Source: Exophiala sp. HKRS030 (lineage: Eukaryota; Ascomycota; Eurotiomycetes; Chaetothyriales; Herpotrichiellaceae). From it: 64,000 nucleotides of DNA. Under the pieces are notes generated by a model. It did not search any database. It was not told where the DNA came from and saw nothing but the letters and a program-made list of their open reading frames with translations. Within the stretch, counting starts at the first letter, position 1; each line of letters starts with the position of its first letter. The DNA lies in NCBI GenBank assembly GCA_023897205.1, contig JAHWDD010000008.1:1674001-1738000 (forward strand), written 5' to 3'. Positions 34,729 through 46,156 of this stretch are shown here, in pieces. Position numbers and translations under genes: made by a program.

Positions 34729-37700
34729 ATGGATTTGAGCAAGACCATCGCGTCCACGTTGTCAGCCGATCAGAACATTCGCCAACAAGCTGAATTGGCC
34801 CTCAAGCAGGCGGAGCAGCATGCTGGTTTTATCGGCGCTCTCCTTGACAACTTGCAGTCCGAACAAGATCCTGGCGTGCGCCTCTCGACTGCCATCTACC
34901 TGAAGAATCGAGTATCGCGGGGTTGGAGCACTGAGAACACACCGCATCAGCCCATATCCGAACCTGAACGAAAACCATTCAAAGATCGACTTCTGCCGGT
35001 CCTTTCCACGTCCCCTCCGCCCGTACGAGCACAGCTCATTCCTATCCTACAAACCGTCCTGCAGTATGATTTTCCAGCCAAATGGCCAGATTTGATGGAC
35101 ATAACCCTTCAACTGTTAAACACTCAGGATGTAAACTCGGTATATGCGGGTCTCCAATGTTTACTGGCTATATGCCGAACGTATCGTTTCCGGGCCGGCG
35201 AAGAGAGGGCGAACTTGGACAAAGTGGTCGAGATCGGCTTCCCGACTCTGTTGGGCATTGCAAACAGACTCGTGAACGAATCGAGTCCTGAAGCTGGCGA
35301 GATGTTGAGGATATGTGTCAAATGCTTCAAACATGCTGTCTATTATGGTCTCCCAGTACCACTACAGTCACACCAGGCAACCGTGGATTGGTGCACCCTG
35401 TTCTTGACTATCATTTCCAAGGGGCCTCCGGAGTCTGCGATGACCGAGGATGTGGAAGATCGAGAACGAAACCATTGGTGGAAGGCACGAAAATGGTCAT
35501 ATGCGAACCTCAACCGGCTGTTCGTCAGATACGGGAATCCGTCTGGTCTTATGTCCACCCAAGAGAAGGAATATGGCGACTATGCCAAAAATTTCATTAC
35601 CCACTTTGCGCCCGAAATGCTCAAAGTCTATCTGGGCGAGATAGAGAAATGGGTTGGTGGAAACCACTGGCTGAGCAAACCATCATTGTCATATACATTG
35701 ATCTTCTTGGAGGAGTGTGTAAAGCCTAAAGCAATGTGGGACAAGCTCAAGCCACACATGGACAGCTTGATCAAACATTTGATCTTTCCCGTTCTATGCC
35801 AGTCAGATGAAGACATGGAACTTTTTACAGACAATCCTCCCGACTATCTCCACCGAAAGCTCAACTTCTACGAAGAAGTCTCGGCCCCAGATATGGCTGC
35901 TACCAATTTTCTGATTGCGTTGACCAAGTCTCGAAAGCAGCAGACCTATGTAATCCTCCAATATGTCAATGAGGTGGTCACCCGTTACGAAGCTGCTCCA
36001 GACGACCAGAAGAATCCACGGGAAAAAGAAGGCGCTCTTCGAATGATCGGTTCCCTTGCCTCGGTGATACTGGGCAAGAAGAGTCCCATTGCAGACCAGG
36101 TTGAATATTTCTTCGTACGACATGTCTTCCCCGAGTTCTCGTCTCCACATGGCTTCCTCCGTGCCAGAGCCTGTGAGACCATGGAACGATTCGAGCAACT
36201 CGATTTCAAGGATCAGAACAATCTTATGGTGATATATCGCCACGTCCTTCATTCGATGGCTGATCCCGAATTGCCCGTCCGGGTCATGGCTGCGCTTGCT
36301 CTGCAGCCGCTTATTAGGCACGATCCAATCCGGATTGCAATGCAAGACAACATTCCACAGATCATGCACCAACTCTTGAAGTTGATGAACGAAGTCGACG
36401 TTGATGCACTCTCTAACGTGATGGAAGATTTTGTTGAAGTCTTCGCCGAACAACTCACCCCATTTGCGGTTGCGTTGAGCGAGAATCTGAGAGACACATA
36501 CCTGCGGATCGTCAAAGAAATCCTCGAACGCAATGAAGCCAAGGCAGCTGAGAGTGGAGATGACCCTGGTTACGGCGATTACCTCGACGACAAGGCCATC
36601 GCAGCCCTTGGTGTCCTACAGACCATTGGCACCCTCATCCTCACATTGGAAGCCACGCCTGATGTTCTCCTCGTCCTAGAAACCATCCTCATGCCCGTCA
36701 TTACTATCACTCTGGAGAACAAGCTCTACGACCTTTACAACGAAGTGTTTGAAATCATCGATTCCTGCACCTTCGCTTCCAAATCAATCTCAGACACCAT
36801 GTGGCAAGCTTTTGAGCTCATGCACAAGACCTTCAAGGACGGCGCGGAATTGTACCTGGAAGACATGCTTCCCGCTTTGGACAACTTTGTTTCATACGGC
36901 CAGCAGCGACTTATCAACCACCCTCCTTACCTGGCCGCCATAGCGGGCATGGTCAGGGACATCTTTTCTGATCCCAAAGTTGGAGGAGTCGACAGGATCT
37001 GTGGCTGCAAGCTCGCGGAAGCAATGATGTTGAATCTTCGAGGCGGCCCTATCGACAGCTTCATCCCTGTATTTGTGAGCCTGCCGATGGAAGTCTTGAC
37101 AGGACCGCAGCAAAAAACCATTGTGAAGAGCTATAAGATACATCTGATTGAAATGGTTATCAACGCTCTCTACTACAATCCGATTCTGGCGTTGCAAGTC
37201 CTCGAAGCACAGGGCTGGACTAACAAATTCTTCTCAATCTGGTTTGGAAGCATCGATTCCTTCCGGAGAGTGCACGACAAGAAACTTTGCATTGCTGCGA
37301 TTTCTGCGCTCCTCACGATCCGCGCGGACCAGGTGCCTCAATCTGTTCAAACAGGCTGGCCTCGGTTGCTCACCGGTGCCACGTATCTCTTCCGCACCTT
37401 GCCTGCCGCGCTCAAGCAGCGTGAAGAAGCCGTTAAAGCATCCGACGGCGTGTCCGACACCTTGTCCGAGTACGCTTCCGATGACGACGGCGAAGACTGG
37501 GCGGATGAGCCGGTCGGGGAACAAGGACAAGAATGGAGCAACATCAACACTGAAACGCTTCCTGATACCAAGGGTGACATCAAAGACGAGTCACAAGCGT
37601 ACCTTGATTTCCTGAGCGAGGAAGCTAAAAAGTTTGGCGCGCTTGCCGACGACGACGAGGATAGCATTCTTGACGAAGACAGTCTCCTTGAGACTCCGCT

Positions 37701-37905
37701 GGACAAGTTCGACCCGTACGGCACTTTCAGAGAGTCTCTTGGCAAGTTGCAGACCGAGCAGCCACAACTCTACCAGAGCCTGACTTCGATCTTGGAGCCT
37801 GGAGATCGAGAGGTCCTTCAAGGTGTGGTCGCACATGCTGCACAAGCTCAAGCACAAGCACAAGCACAAGCTCAGGCACAAGTCCAAGGGCAAGCGCCTG
37901 CTTAA
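34729..37905 (+). CDS. importin-beta family karyopherin, Nmd5/Sxm1 (importin-7/8) type
   Basis: Nuclear import receptor, single exon, 1058 residues. The start is at 34729 (MDLSKTIASTL, context GCCATGG). The open frame continues 60 codons upstream but reads like leader sequence. The importin N-terminal Ran-binding domain spans about 22-100 (AELALKQAEQHAGF, VRLSTAIYLKNRVSRGW). HEAT repeats fill the rest, with the group-specific stretch RKWSYANLNRLFVRYG and the acidic loop DDDGEDWADEP near residue 920. The C-terminus is a (QA)n run from an imperfect caa-gca hexamer repeat at about 37840-37895. Cargo in yeast includes ribosomal and stress-signalling proteins. Confidence 0.95.
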   Translation: MDLSKTIASTLSADQNIRQQAELALKQAEQHAGFIGALLDNLQSEQDPGVRLSTAIYLKNRVSRGWSTENTPHQPISEPERKPFKDRLLPVLSTSPPPVRAQLIPILQTVLQYDFPAKWPDLMDITLQLLNTQDVNSVYAGLQCLLAICRTYRFRAGEERANLDKVVEIGFPTLLGIANRLVNESSPEAGEMLRICVKCFKHAVYYGLPVPLQSHQATVDWCTLFLTIISKGPPESAMTEDVEDRERNHWWKARKWSYANLNRLFVRYGNPSGLMSTQEKEYGDYAKNFITHFAPEMLKVYLGEIEKWVGGNHWLSKPSLSYTLIFLEECVKPKAMWDKLKPHMDSLIKHLIFPVLCQSDEDMELFTDNPPDYLHRKLNFYEEVSAPDMAATNFLIALTKSRKQQTYVILQYVNEVVTRYEAAPDDQKNPREKEGALRMIGSLASVILGKKSPIADQVEYFFVRHVFPEFSSPHGFLRARACETMERFEQLDFKDQNNLMVIYRHVLHSMADPELPVRVMAALALQPLIRHDPIRIAMQDNIPQIMHQLLKLMNEVDVDALSNVMEDFVEVFAEQLTPFAVALSENLRDTYLRIVKEILERNEAKAAESGDDPGYGDYLDDKAIAALGVLQTIGTLILTLEATPDVLLVLETILMPVITITLENKLYDLYNEVFEIIDSCTFASKSISDTMWQAFELMHKTFKDGAELYLEDMLPALDNFVSYGQQRLINHPPYLAAIAGMVRDIFSDPKVGGVDRICGCKLAEAMMLNLRGGPIDSFIPVFVSLPMEVLTGPQQKTIVKSYKIHLIEMVINALYYNPILALQVLEAQGWTNKFFSIWFGSIDSFRRVHDKKLCIAAISALLTIRADQVPQSVQTGWPRLLTGATYLFRTLPAALKQREEAVKASDGVSDTLSEYASDDDGEDWADEPVGEQGQEWSNINTETLPDTKGDIKDESQAYLDFLSEEAKKFGALADDDEDSILDEDSLLETPLDKFDPYGTFRESLGKLQTEQPQLYQSLTSILEPGDREVLQGVVAHAAQAQAQAQAQAQAQVQGQAPA

Positions 37906-38640
37906 GTGCCGAAGAAATTCTGTTTCGAGTTCGCGGAGAAATCATCTTCCCTGGGTAGTATTCTCTTTCAAAGGCAATGCGGATAATCGTGTCTTGCCTT
38001 GCAAGGACTTGCTTCTTCCGGTGTGACCACCACAACGGGGTCAGCATCTTTGGAGAAATATCATCACATACACACACCCAGCATCGATTTACTTTTGAGG
38101 ATGAGGACAGAAGGTCGGTCAGTCGAATTGAGGCTAAGAGGCCGAGTCGAGTCGAATCGATGATGATGCGACATGAAGCACCCCCCTTTTTTTGGATGCC
38201 GATATCAATATTGACATCGGTGTTGAAGATATTGAACATGACAACTGCACCCTCTCTCTTTTTCTTGACTCGGCGCTAGTGTGGACAAGGTGATGGTGAT
38301 GATGATGATGATGATGCCCAAGGAAGGCATCTGTTTGATAGGGCGACTGGTGGACTGGTGATTTGTGAGAGGGAGATGACGATTACAAAGAGAGCTAGCT
38401 AGCCTCATCTGATCGGAGTGAAACTGATGAGCGTTGTATGGACGTGGAACAGACGGTCCTGTCTTGTTCTGTTGATCGACCCTGACGGACGGGCACATGA
38501 TAACTCTCTGTACAGAACAATAAGAAAGAGTAACCAAACCAAAAAAAAGAAAACAAGGCATGGGCGGTTTGTGACTGCTGCACAGTAGTAGTTGCTGTTG
38601 ATGATCGTGTCGGTGTTGCCATGATCAATCTCTATCTCTC
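37906..38640. other. intergenic with a (GAT)n run
   Basis: 3' flank of the importin gene. A (GAT)n trinucleotide run lies at about 38291-38316. No gene is seen. Confidence 0.5.
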
Positions 38641-38780
38641 TCCCTCTCTGTCTCTCTCTGTCTCTCTCTGTCTCTCTCTGTCTCTCTCTGTCTCTCTCTG
38701 TCTCTCTCTGTCTCTCTCTGTCTCTCTCTGTCTCTCTCTGTCTCTCTCTGTCTCTCTCTGTCTCTCTCTGTCTCTCTCTG
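38641..38780. repeat. tandem 10-mer repeat (tctctctctg)n abutting an assembly gap
   Basis: About 13 perfect or near-perfect copies of a 10-base unit, pure pyrimidine except one G per unit, ending exactly where Ns begin. It is a simple-sequence array that evidently stopped the assembly. Confidence 0.95.
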
Positions 38781-38880
38781 NNNNNNNNNNNNNNNNNNNN
38801 NNNNNNNNNNNNNNNNNNNNNNNNNNNNNNNNNNNNNNNNNNNNNNNNNNNNNNNNNNNNNNNNNNNNNNNNNNNNNNNN
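38781..38880. other. assembly gap, 100 N
   Basis: Exactly 100 Ns, the customary placeholder for a gap of unknown length. Sequence past the gap starts tctcttgttc and no longer follows the repeat. Confidence 0.99.
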
Positions 38881-39286
38881 TCTCTTGTTCACACTCATTT
38901 ATATAGAGAAGAGGAATCCTCATCATTCTATAGACCAGACAGACATCAATTCAATCCATTTGTGCGTGTTGACAGTCATTTCGTCGACGCTCACAAAGCT
39001 GACAAAACCAGACCTCGCACGGCCTACTTGACCTCCAGCGGCGGCGTGGCTAAATTTCGGATGAAAATGATCCAAACATGCCAAGACCATATAATATCTT
39101 GGCAGATTTGCTCCTAGAATTCGATACTTTGCTGAAGGAGAGAGTGGTCATGAAGTAGGGCAAGATGTGAGAGGCGCAGAGATTCATTGTATATTCCACA
39201 TCTCATATTCATACTGAACATCAAAAGATTCCAACCAAAGGCCTGAATCTTCCTGCTAGCCAAAAAGCCCTACTCTTGCAGCCTGC
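38881..39286. other. intergenic, PTH2 promoter
   Basis: 406 bases between the gap and the PTH2 start. Nothing identifiable. Confidence 0.5.
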
Positions 39287-39972
39287 ATGGCTGAGAAGGC
39301 ACCTCCATCGCTGGCCGCCGTGGCTGTCTCATCGATCTTTCTTGGTCTCCTCGCTGGGTATTTCCTAGGCCAGGGATCAAGCATAGGGGTTTTCGGAGGC
39401 TCTGCGAGCAGTTCAAACGACAAGAAGAGTTGGCCAAATAGCTATGATGTTAAGGTTCACGCCGACTCAAGTGACGAAGCAGATGATGAAGAGGAAGATG
39501 AAGCTACAAATGAAGGCGATGGGGCAGAATTGAGTGACTTTAAAGGTTCGACGGAGGAGGTCAAATTGGTCTTGGTCGTGAGAACTGATCTCGGGATGGG
39601 AAAAGGTGTGTTGACATGACCGTCCGGACTCTGGCTTGATTGTCCCAATTGACCGACTTGGTTGCAGGTAAAATCGCCGCTCAATGCTCTCACGCCACAC
39701 TCGCATGCTACAAATATCTGCTCAACCACGTACCTTCGGCGCCGTTACTAAAGAGATGGGAATGGGGCGGACAAGCCAAAATCGCAGTGCAGGCCAAGTC
39801 TGAGGAAGAGTTGGAAACACTACAAGCACAAGCAATGAGTTTGGGGCTCTGCGCACGCATTATCCACGACGCTGGAAGAACCCAGATCGCAGCTGGCAGT
39901 GCAACTGTGTTGGGCGTTCTAGGCCCGAAGAGTGTCGTTGACCAGGTTACCGGACACTTGAAGCTCCTATGA
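39287..39972 (+). CDS. PTH2: peptidyl-tRNA hydrolase 2
   Basis: Releases tRNA from stalled peptidyl-tRNA. Exon 1 is 39287-39605, a 62-bp intron 39606-39667, exon 2 39668-39972, for 207 residues. The N-terminus has one membrane segment (LAAVAVSSIFLGLLAGYFLG, about 9-28), which in relatives anchors the enzyme to the mitochondrial outer membrane. A very acidic linker (SSDEADDEEEDEA) follows. The Bit1/PTH2 domain starts [25 protein letters not shown], joined across the intron, and continues KRWEWGGQAKIAVQ, LGLCARIIHDAGRTQI and VLGVLGPKSVVDQVTGHLKLL. Length and motifs are complete. Confidence 0.96.
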
Positions 39973-41397
39973 AGACAGTCGTGGATTTTTCACACATTGT
40001 TTGGGAGCACCGCATATAAAACCATCCACTGAACATCGGGACTGGCATGACCGAAGTCTTCGACAGCGAAGTAAGCGCAAGATGGGGCAGAAATGAACCT
40101 CCAGACCTGTCATTGCCTCTTGATGGCAAGCACGACCCACATTTCATTGCTCGATGCTTTGAGATTGCATTCGGATTGTCCTCATCTCGTCCATTTATTG
40201 GTCGTGTCACCAAAGCGTACCAGATCCGAGGAATCTGGTCCGAATCACAACAGACATGGACGCTGTCCAACGTCTGGGACCATTCTTGACGACAAGGCAC
40301 TCTTCTAGGGACTTGCTGCATATTGGCGAGCCTCGTCCTCCATGGCCGCACCGCGCAGTGACTCAGGAATATGCCGTGATCAAAGTCTGGGTACCGGCAT
40401 CTTTTGCGGTAAAGCATGAATTGGATGCATGCTCTTTGATTGCGACGAAGGACCTAGATACGCCGAACACTCGTGTCTTACGCAAGCATTTCTGCAGTTC
40501 GAATGATCAGCTATGCAGGCGGGACATACATTTTTGAAGAGGGAAAAGGCACACGCCCGAATGTTTACGGACACATGGCAATATCTGCTTCGAGGTCGTG
40601 TGCTATAGTCTATGAGTCGCTCATATGTAAAATCGAGCATGACTAACGTCTCTCGGAGCAAGATGAGAGGCCTCCGGTCTCGCTGATGTATACCAGAAAC
40701 AGACTAGCGGCAATATCGATTGGCGCCGTCGTCATTGGTTGACCGATTTTTTCAGCCGAGAGCGCAAGCCGCGGCCTCTGCTCTGGACTAGTGAATGGAA
40801 ATCCAACGGTCGGACGATACATTACCCCAAGAGGTATAAACACTGTAGCCCGTGCAAATAATTTATCCATGCCCAATTCCCCTAATCCAAGTAGTCAGAC
40901 ATGGATATTTCCGCTCTCCCATCCACTCTCCCCGCAGCTCCAGGATGGCTGCAAGCTGCAACCTGCAGACGCAATTGCCTTCTCTAGTCAAGGCTGGTCC
41001 AATCCGAGCTCCGATTCATGGTTGCTCTTCCGTCACAAAAATTTTCCCCCTCCACCGCCCGCAATAAAAGCCCAGCCAGAACAGAAAGCATCCGCAAACC
41101 CTCTAGGAGAGCCTAATCCACCAGGAAAAGAACTTTCCCCTGTCAGTTCCTGCTACTCATTGTCATCCTAGCCCGGTCAAATCATCGTCCCTGGATTTTG
41201 ACTCATATTGTTCAATCATATCTTTCCCTCTCTTTTTTCCCATTAACTTCACCGCTCGTGATCACTCTCAACTCAATCCTTTGTCCTATATTTTTCTTCT
41301 TAGGTCCTGACTCTGTACGGTTTGACCGTCTCTGGTCCATTCTACTCTTCTATTACGTCCTCATATCCCCAACGCCTACCTGTGGTCGTCCATCATC
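39973..41397. other. intergenic, homocitrate synthase promoter side
   Basis: 1.4 kb with unconvincing frames on both strands; the longest is 156 codons, minus, ending 39947, and is Cys/Arg-rich and unordered. The last 200 bases before the LYS20 start are pyrimidine-rich, as expected for a highly expressed fungal gene. Confidence 0.5.
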
Positions 41398-43013
41398 ATG
41401 TGTCCTTCAGCTGAAGAAGTCGAGACTAATGGTACCAATGGACACACTAATGGTGTTTCCAACGGAATCACTGATCCCAGTATGAAAACTGATCGAGAGA
41501 AATATTCATCGTTCGAATCCACTAACTCGCTTAGATCATCCAGGATACACTGGCATCAATACAACCACAAGACCGCACCCTCCCAACAGCCGGAATCCTT
41601 ACCAACCTGTTGGAGATTTCCTCAGCAATGTCAGCCGGTTTAAAATCATTGAAAGCACATTAAGAGAAGGAGAGCAGTATGTTCAAGCCTAGCTTACGAA
41701 CCATTGACTTTCAAAGATCGATACTGACTGCATGTGACACTAGATTTGCCAATGCCTACTTCGACACCGCTAAAAAGATCGAAATTGCCAAGGCTCTCGA
41801 TGAATTCGGTGCAGACTACATCGAGCTTACCAGCCCTGCAGCTTCTGAGCAGTCCCGCAAGGATTGTGAAGCAATTTGCAAGCTTGGATTGAAATCCAAG
41901 ATCCTTACACATATTAGATGCCACATGGACGATGCAAGAATAGCTGTCGAGACTGGTGTTGATGGTGTTGATGTCGTAATTGGCACATCTTCATTTCTGA
42001 GAGAACACTCCCATGGCAAGGATATGACATACATCAAAAACACTGCCATTGAAGTCATTGAATTCGTCAAATCTCACGGTATCGAGATCCGATTTTCCAG
42101 CGAAGACTCTTTCCGATCCGACCTAGTCGATCTCCTCTCACTGTACCAAGCCGTCGACAAAGTCGGTGTTAACCGAGTCGGAATTGCGGATACAGTCGGT
42201 TGCGCTACTCCCAGACAAGTGTACGACCTGGTGAGGACTCTTCGTGGTGTGGTCAGCTGTGATATTGAGACACATTTCCACAATGACACTGGATGTGCCA
42301 TTGCAAATGCATACTGCGCACTTGAAGCCGGTGCCACACATATCGATACTTCAGTTCTTGGCATTGGAGAGCGAAACGGAATCACCACTCTGGGTGGGCT
42401 CATGGCTCGAATGATCACGGCCGATCGTGACTACGTCAAGAGCAAGTATAAGCTGGAAAAGATCAAGGATATTGAGGAGTTGGTAGCCGAGGCTGTGGCC
42501 GTCAACATTCCATTCAACAACCCCATTACTGGGTTCTGTGCTTTCACTCACAAGGCGGGTATTCACGCAAAGGCTATTCTTGCAAATCCCAGCACTTATG
42601 AGATTATCGATCCGGCCGATTTTGGCATCGGACGATACATCCATTTTGCATCTCGACTTACCGGCTGGAATGCCATCAAATCTCGGGCACAACAACTTCA
42701 AATTGATATGACAGATGCACAGTACAAGGAAGTGACGGCAGCCATTAAGCGATTGGCAGATATTAGACCAATTGCCATCGATGATGCAGACTCCATCATC
42801 CACGCCTACCACCGAAATGTCAAGCTGGGCAAGGCCAATCCCGACATGGTGGAATTGCCAAACATGACGGAGAAGGAGAAGAAGCTGCTTGCGGAGAAGA
42901 CGGCAGAAGACCAAAGTGCGCCTGAGAAGCGCAAGCTTGACGAGACAGTTGAGGAGGAAATTGAAACAGCGCAAACGATCAAGAAGGCTCGGACAAACGG
43001 AGTGACCGCATAG
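41398..43013 (+). CDS. LYS20: homocitrate synthase
   Basis: First committed step of fungal lysine synthesis by the alpha-aminoadipate route: acetyl-CoA plus 2-oxoglutarate to homocitrate, normally inhibited by lysine. Three exons: 41398-41479, 41535-41676 and 41744-43013, with introns of 55 and 67 bp (branches CTAAC, TACTGAC), giving 497 residues. Splicing restores [20 protein letters not shown]; the frame read through the second intron gives an unrelated start. The HMGL-like TIM barrel has [17 protein letters not shown], and the metal ligands in ETHFHNDTG (His252, His254), then [13 protein letters not shown] and [16 protein letters not shown]. The C-terminus is charged with basic clusters (EKRKLDE, KKART), compatible with nuclear localisation known for yeast Lys20/21. 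Confidence 0.97.
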
Positions 43014-44207
43014 ACGTGGCAAGTAAAAAGACGTGAAGACGAGGATTGCCTTTGATGGGTTTCTGATGAGACGATGGCCTCGATGTTGACGATGCGAGCA
43101 AAGCCACTGGCCTCAAGTTGAGGCATGGCTTGGACAACCTTGCTCTCTCAACAGCTATGTGATTGTACATAGGCATATGGAAAGAACACGGTCCATGGTA
43201 TATGGATCTGGGACAGGCGCTTCGCGCTTCCTCGACCGAGTGAAGCCAAAAATCTAGATGACACATTTATGGTCGTGTCGAACAAAAAGATACCTCAATC
43301 TGAGATGCTTACACTATTTACGGTGGAGGTCAACGGAGCTCGCACTGGATTCGACTTGGTTCTTCGATATAGCATGCGTCATTGACTTTGGATATCTTGT
43401 CCACAAAGACTACCTTTACCAACAGGCTTCCTAATCCGTACAAGAAATAGGCGCGATACATTGGTCGTAGGGATGGATCAACTCCGGCGAAGAAGGCGCC
43501 TTGGCTACAGTGGCAACAATACGAAGTACGAAATACGAAATACAGTAAGTACCCGTAGTACCCTTGAAAGTGCCTGGAGGTTAGCACTTGGATGGGAGGC
43601 AATAAGCGGTATTCAAGCCTGGAAAGGTTCTCTATCTAGCCTATGTATAGGAAAACCTCCGTGCCTACGCCGGAATGAGAAGTCAGATCTATTCCTTAGC
43701 TCACCATTTTCATAGGCCTAAGGGTTCTGTAACGGCGTTCCTCGTAAGCGATGTAGCAGACACACTGTGGTTGGAAGTTGGAAGGATACCGAGGGAGCAC
43801 GTGGTGCGTGATTGGCGTTGACACTGTGGGACTATCATCACGCCTGAACCAGGTGCGGAGAAAACAGTCCCTCAAGATGTTGGAAATCCCACCCATCACT
43901 CCGTCGGCGAGATAAGTGCCAGGAAAAGCACATCAAGGTTCGCCTTTAATTCACTTGGTTGACTGTAACCTTCAGTCGGTTGCGACACCTCGCGAGCGAT
44001 ATATATCCCTCCCATTGCCTCTCGCTGCCCTCCCTCCGAGATTATCAACGCTGTCCATACAATCTCCAACACACTCTACCCTTTACACGAAGTCCAAGGC
44101 CAATCCTTCACTCGCTGCTTGCCAAAGTCCCATGTCTCGTCTATAATAATCCATCGCTCTCATCGCACACCACCAATTTATAACCACGCCGCAGAGCCCT
44201 GGCAACA
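43014..44207. other. intergenic between LYS20 and DPL1
   Basis: 1.2 kb with no protein gene. It contains the short tract gaaatacgaaatac near 43530 and a possible 5S rRNA relic just after it. Confidence 0.5.
43545..43617 (+). pseudogene. possible degenerate 5S rRNA fragment
   Basis: GGTTAGCACTTGGATGGG at 43579-43596 resembles the 3' half of fungal 5S rRNA (GGTTAGTA..TTGGGTGGG as I remember the family), and flanking bases align loosely. The 5' half is not recognisable and no T-run terminator follows closely, so a working gene is unlikely. Dispersed 5S copies and pseudogenes are common in filamentous ascomycetes. Confidence 0.3.
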
Positions 44208-46048
44208 ATGGGTTCTTCACCCCTGCCAGTCAGCTTGCAGAGCAAGTTCCAAGCAGCCAGGCCGATATCAAGACTGAGGACTACAAGGGAAATCTTGATC
44301 TGTACGTCCTGCTCCGAGTGCTGCTTTCAAGGTCGCAAATATGAGGCCTTTTCACTCCTGTCGATTGCGGCAAGGAAGCGCATACGTTCATATGCTAATC
44401 GTAGTCTCATACCAATAGGTTGCGCAATATCGTCTTCTTTTTCTTCATCCTCGGCATTGTACGACGGTCCTTCTATTTTGTTCGCGGATATGGTATAGTC
44501 GGGTCATTGGCATTGGCCATCAGCAAAATCCACAAATCTGCCTATCGAATTTTTCTGAACCTGCCCGGCGTGCGCAGTCAAGTTGCCAAACAATTGGCAG
44601 TGACAAGGAAGGAACTCGAGGAGAAGATCGCTCCTACAGGACCGGGATTGACCAGATATTTACAATTACCCAAGGAGCCTTGGACTCATGAACAACTGCG
44701 CACCGAGCTAAAGACATTAGCGGAAATGAAGAGAACAAGATGGGAGGAGGGTAAAGTTTCTGGTGCAGTGTACCATGGTGAGAGTGATTTGTTGGACTTG
44801 CAATCCGAGGCCATGAGGTTATTCAGTGTGTCGAATCCTATCCATGCCGATGTTTTCCCTGCCGTAAGGAAGATGGAAGCCGAGATTGTCGCCATGGTTT
44901 CTGCCTTGTTCAATGCACCATCTTCGGGCGTGGGTGTAACCACTAGTGGTGGTACAGAATCCATTCTTATGGCGGTCCTGTCGGCCAGACAGAAGGGATA
45001 TGCTGAGAGGAGAATCACTAAGCCGGAGATTATCCTACCCAGCACAGTACATGCGGCATTCAACAAGGCCGCCAGCTACTTCGGCATCAAAGTCCACCAA
45101 GTAGCATGCCCGGCCCCGGACTATATGGTTGATGTGCACCGAGTGAGGAGGTTGATCAACCCTAACACAATTCTTCTTGTTGGCTCGGCACCGAACTATC
45201 CTCACGGAATTGTCGACAACATCCCTGCGTTATCCAAACTGGCTGTATCTTATAAGATTCCGCTACATGTCGACTGCTGTCTCGGTTCGTTCCTGATGCC
45301 ATGTCTGTCCAAGGCAGGATTTCCTTCACCTTGGGCCGAAGAAGGTGGATTCGATTTTAGACAACCAGGTGTTACTTCCATCAGTGTTGATACCCACAAA
45401 TACGGCTTTGCACCCAAGGGTAATTCATGTGTCCTATATCGAAATCGACAATATCGAGAATATCAATACTTTTTGGCTCCAGACTGGTCCGGTGGCGTTT
45501 ACGGTTCACCTTCGATTGCGGGATCTCGCCCTGGTGCCCTGATAGCTGGATGTTGGGCAAGCATGATGTCGGTTGGTGAGAAGGGTTACATTGACGCGAC
45601 TCACAAAATCGTCTCGACAAGAATCACAGTGCAGAATGCCATCAAAGAACATCCTTCGTTGAAAGAAACTCTCACCGTCATCGGTAACCCTCTTGTCAGC
45701 GTCGTGGCATTTGCATCTATCGACTCTGCCATTTCTGTCTACGATATCGCAGATGCCATGTCCAAGAAACACTGGCATTTGAACTCTCTTCAAAACCCTC
45801 CCGGTGTGCATATCGCGGTGACATTGCCGATGACCCGACCAGGAGCTGTCGATAGTCTGATCGACGACCTTATTGCTGTGGTCAAGGATGAAAAAGAGAA
45901 GGCTATCCAGCGCGTCAAAGCAGGTGGGCCCATCGAAAAGGGCAAGGGGAACTCCGCTCAACTCTACGGCGTCGCGGGTAGTTTACCGGATAAGAGTATA
46001 GTCGAGCAGATTTTGGTTGCATATCTGGACACATTGTATAAAGCATAG
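44208..46048 (+). CDS. DPL1: sphingosine-1-phosphate lyase
   Basis: PLP enzyme of the endoplasmic reticulum that cleaves phosphorylated sphingoid bases. Exon 2 (44419-46048) is clear: a membrane segment (NIVFFFFILGIVRR), then PTGPGLTRYLQLPKEPW, SGAVYHGESDL, SNPIHADVFPAVRKME, TTSGGTESILMA, HVDCCLGSF and the PLP-lysine motif SVDTHKYGFAPKG. The strong GTACGT donor at 44302 and acceptor at 44418 (117-bp intron) join KTEDYKGNLDL to LRNIVFF. In that frame exon 1 reads NNGFFTPASQLAEQ with no in-frame ATG; the ATG at 44208 lies in another frame. The 5' end is therefore unsettled: one missing G, or an extra upstream exon. Confidence 0.92.
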
Positions 46049-46156
46049 TTTAAGAGGGGTACTCTAGCGGAGAAGAATGGAATCTATACTTTCGTTCCTC
46101 AATCTCATATTCAATCTACCGTCTCGTGGAAGGGAACCAGCTTTGTCAAACAGCGC

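Noticed and set aside
38405..39031. Long frames crossing the N gap (RERQRET and SLSLSV repeats)
   Set aside because: Translations of the tandem 10-mer and of Ns; not genes.
39947..40417. 156-codon minus frame downstream of PTH2
   Set aside because: Partly antisense to the PTH2 3' end, Cys/Arg/Ser-rich and unordered, with an equally open plus frame; likely chance.
41677..41743. Homocitrate synthase start at MFKPSL
   Set aside because: This is read-through of intron 2 (GTATGT...TACTGAC...CTAG); the conserved upstream exons splice in phase instead.
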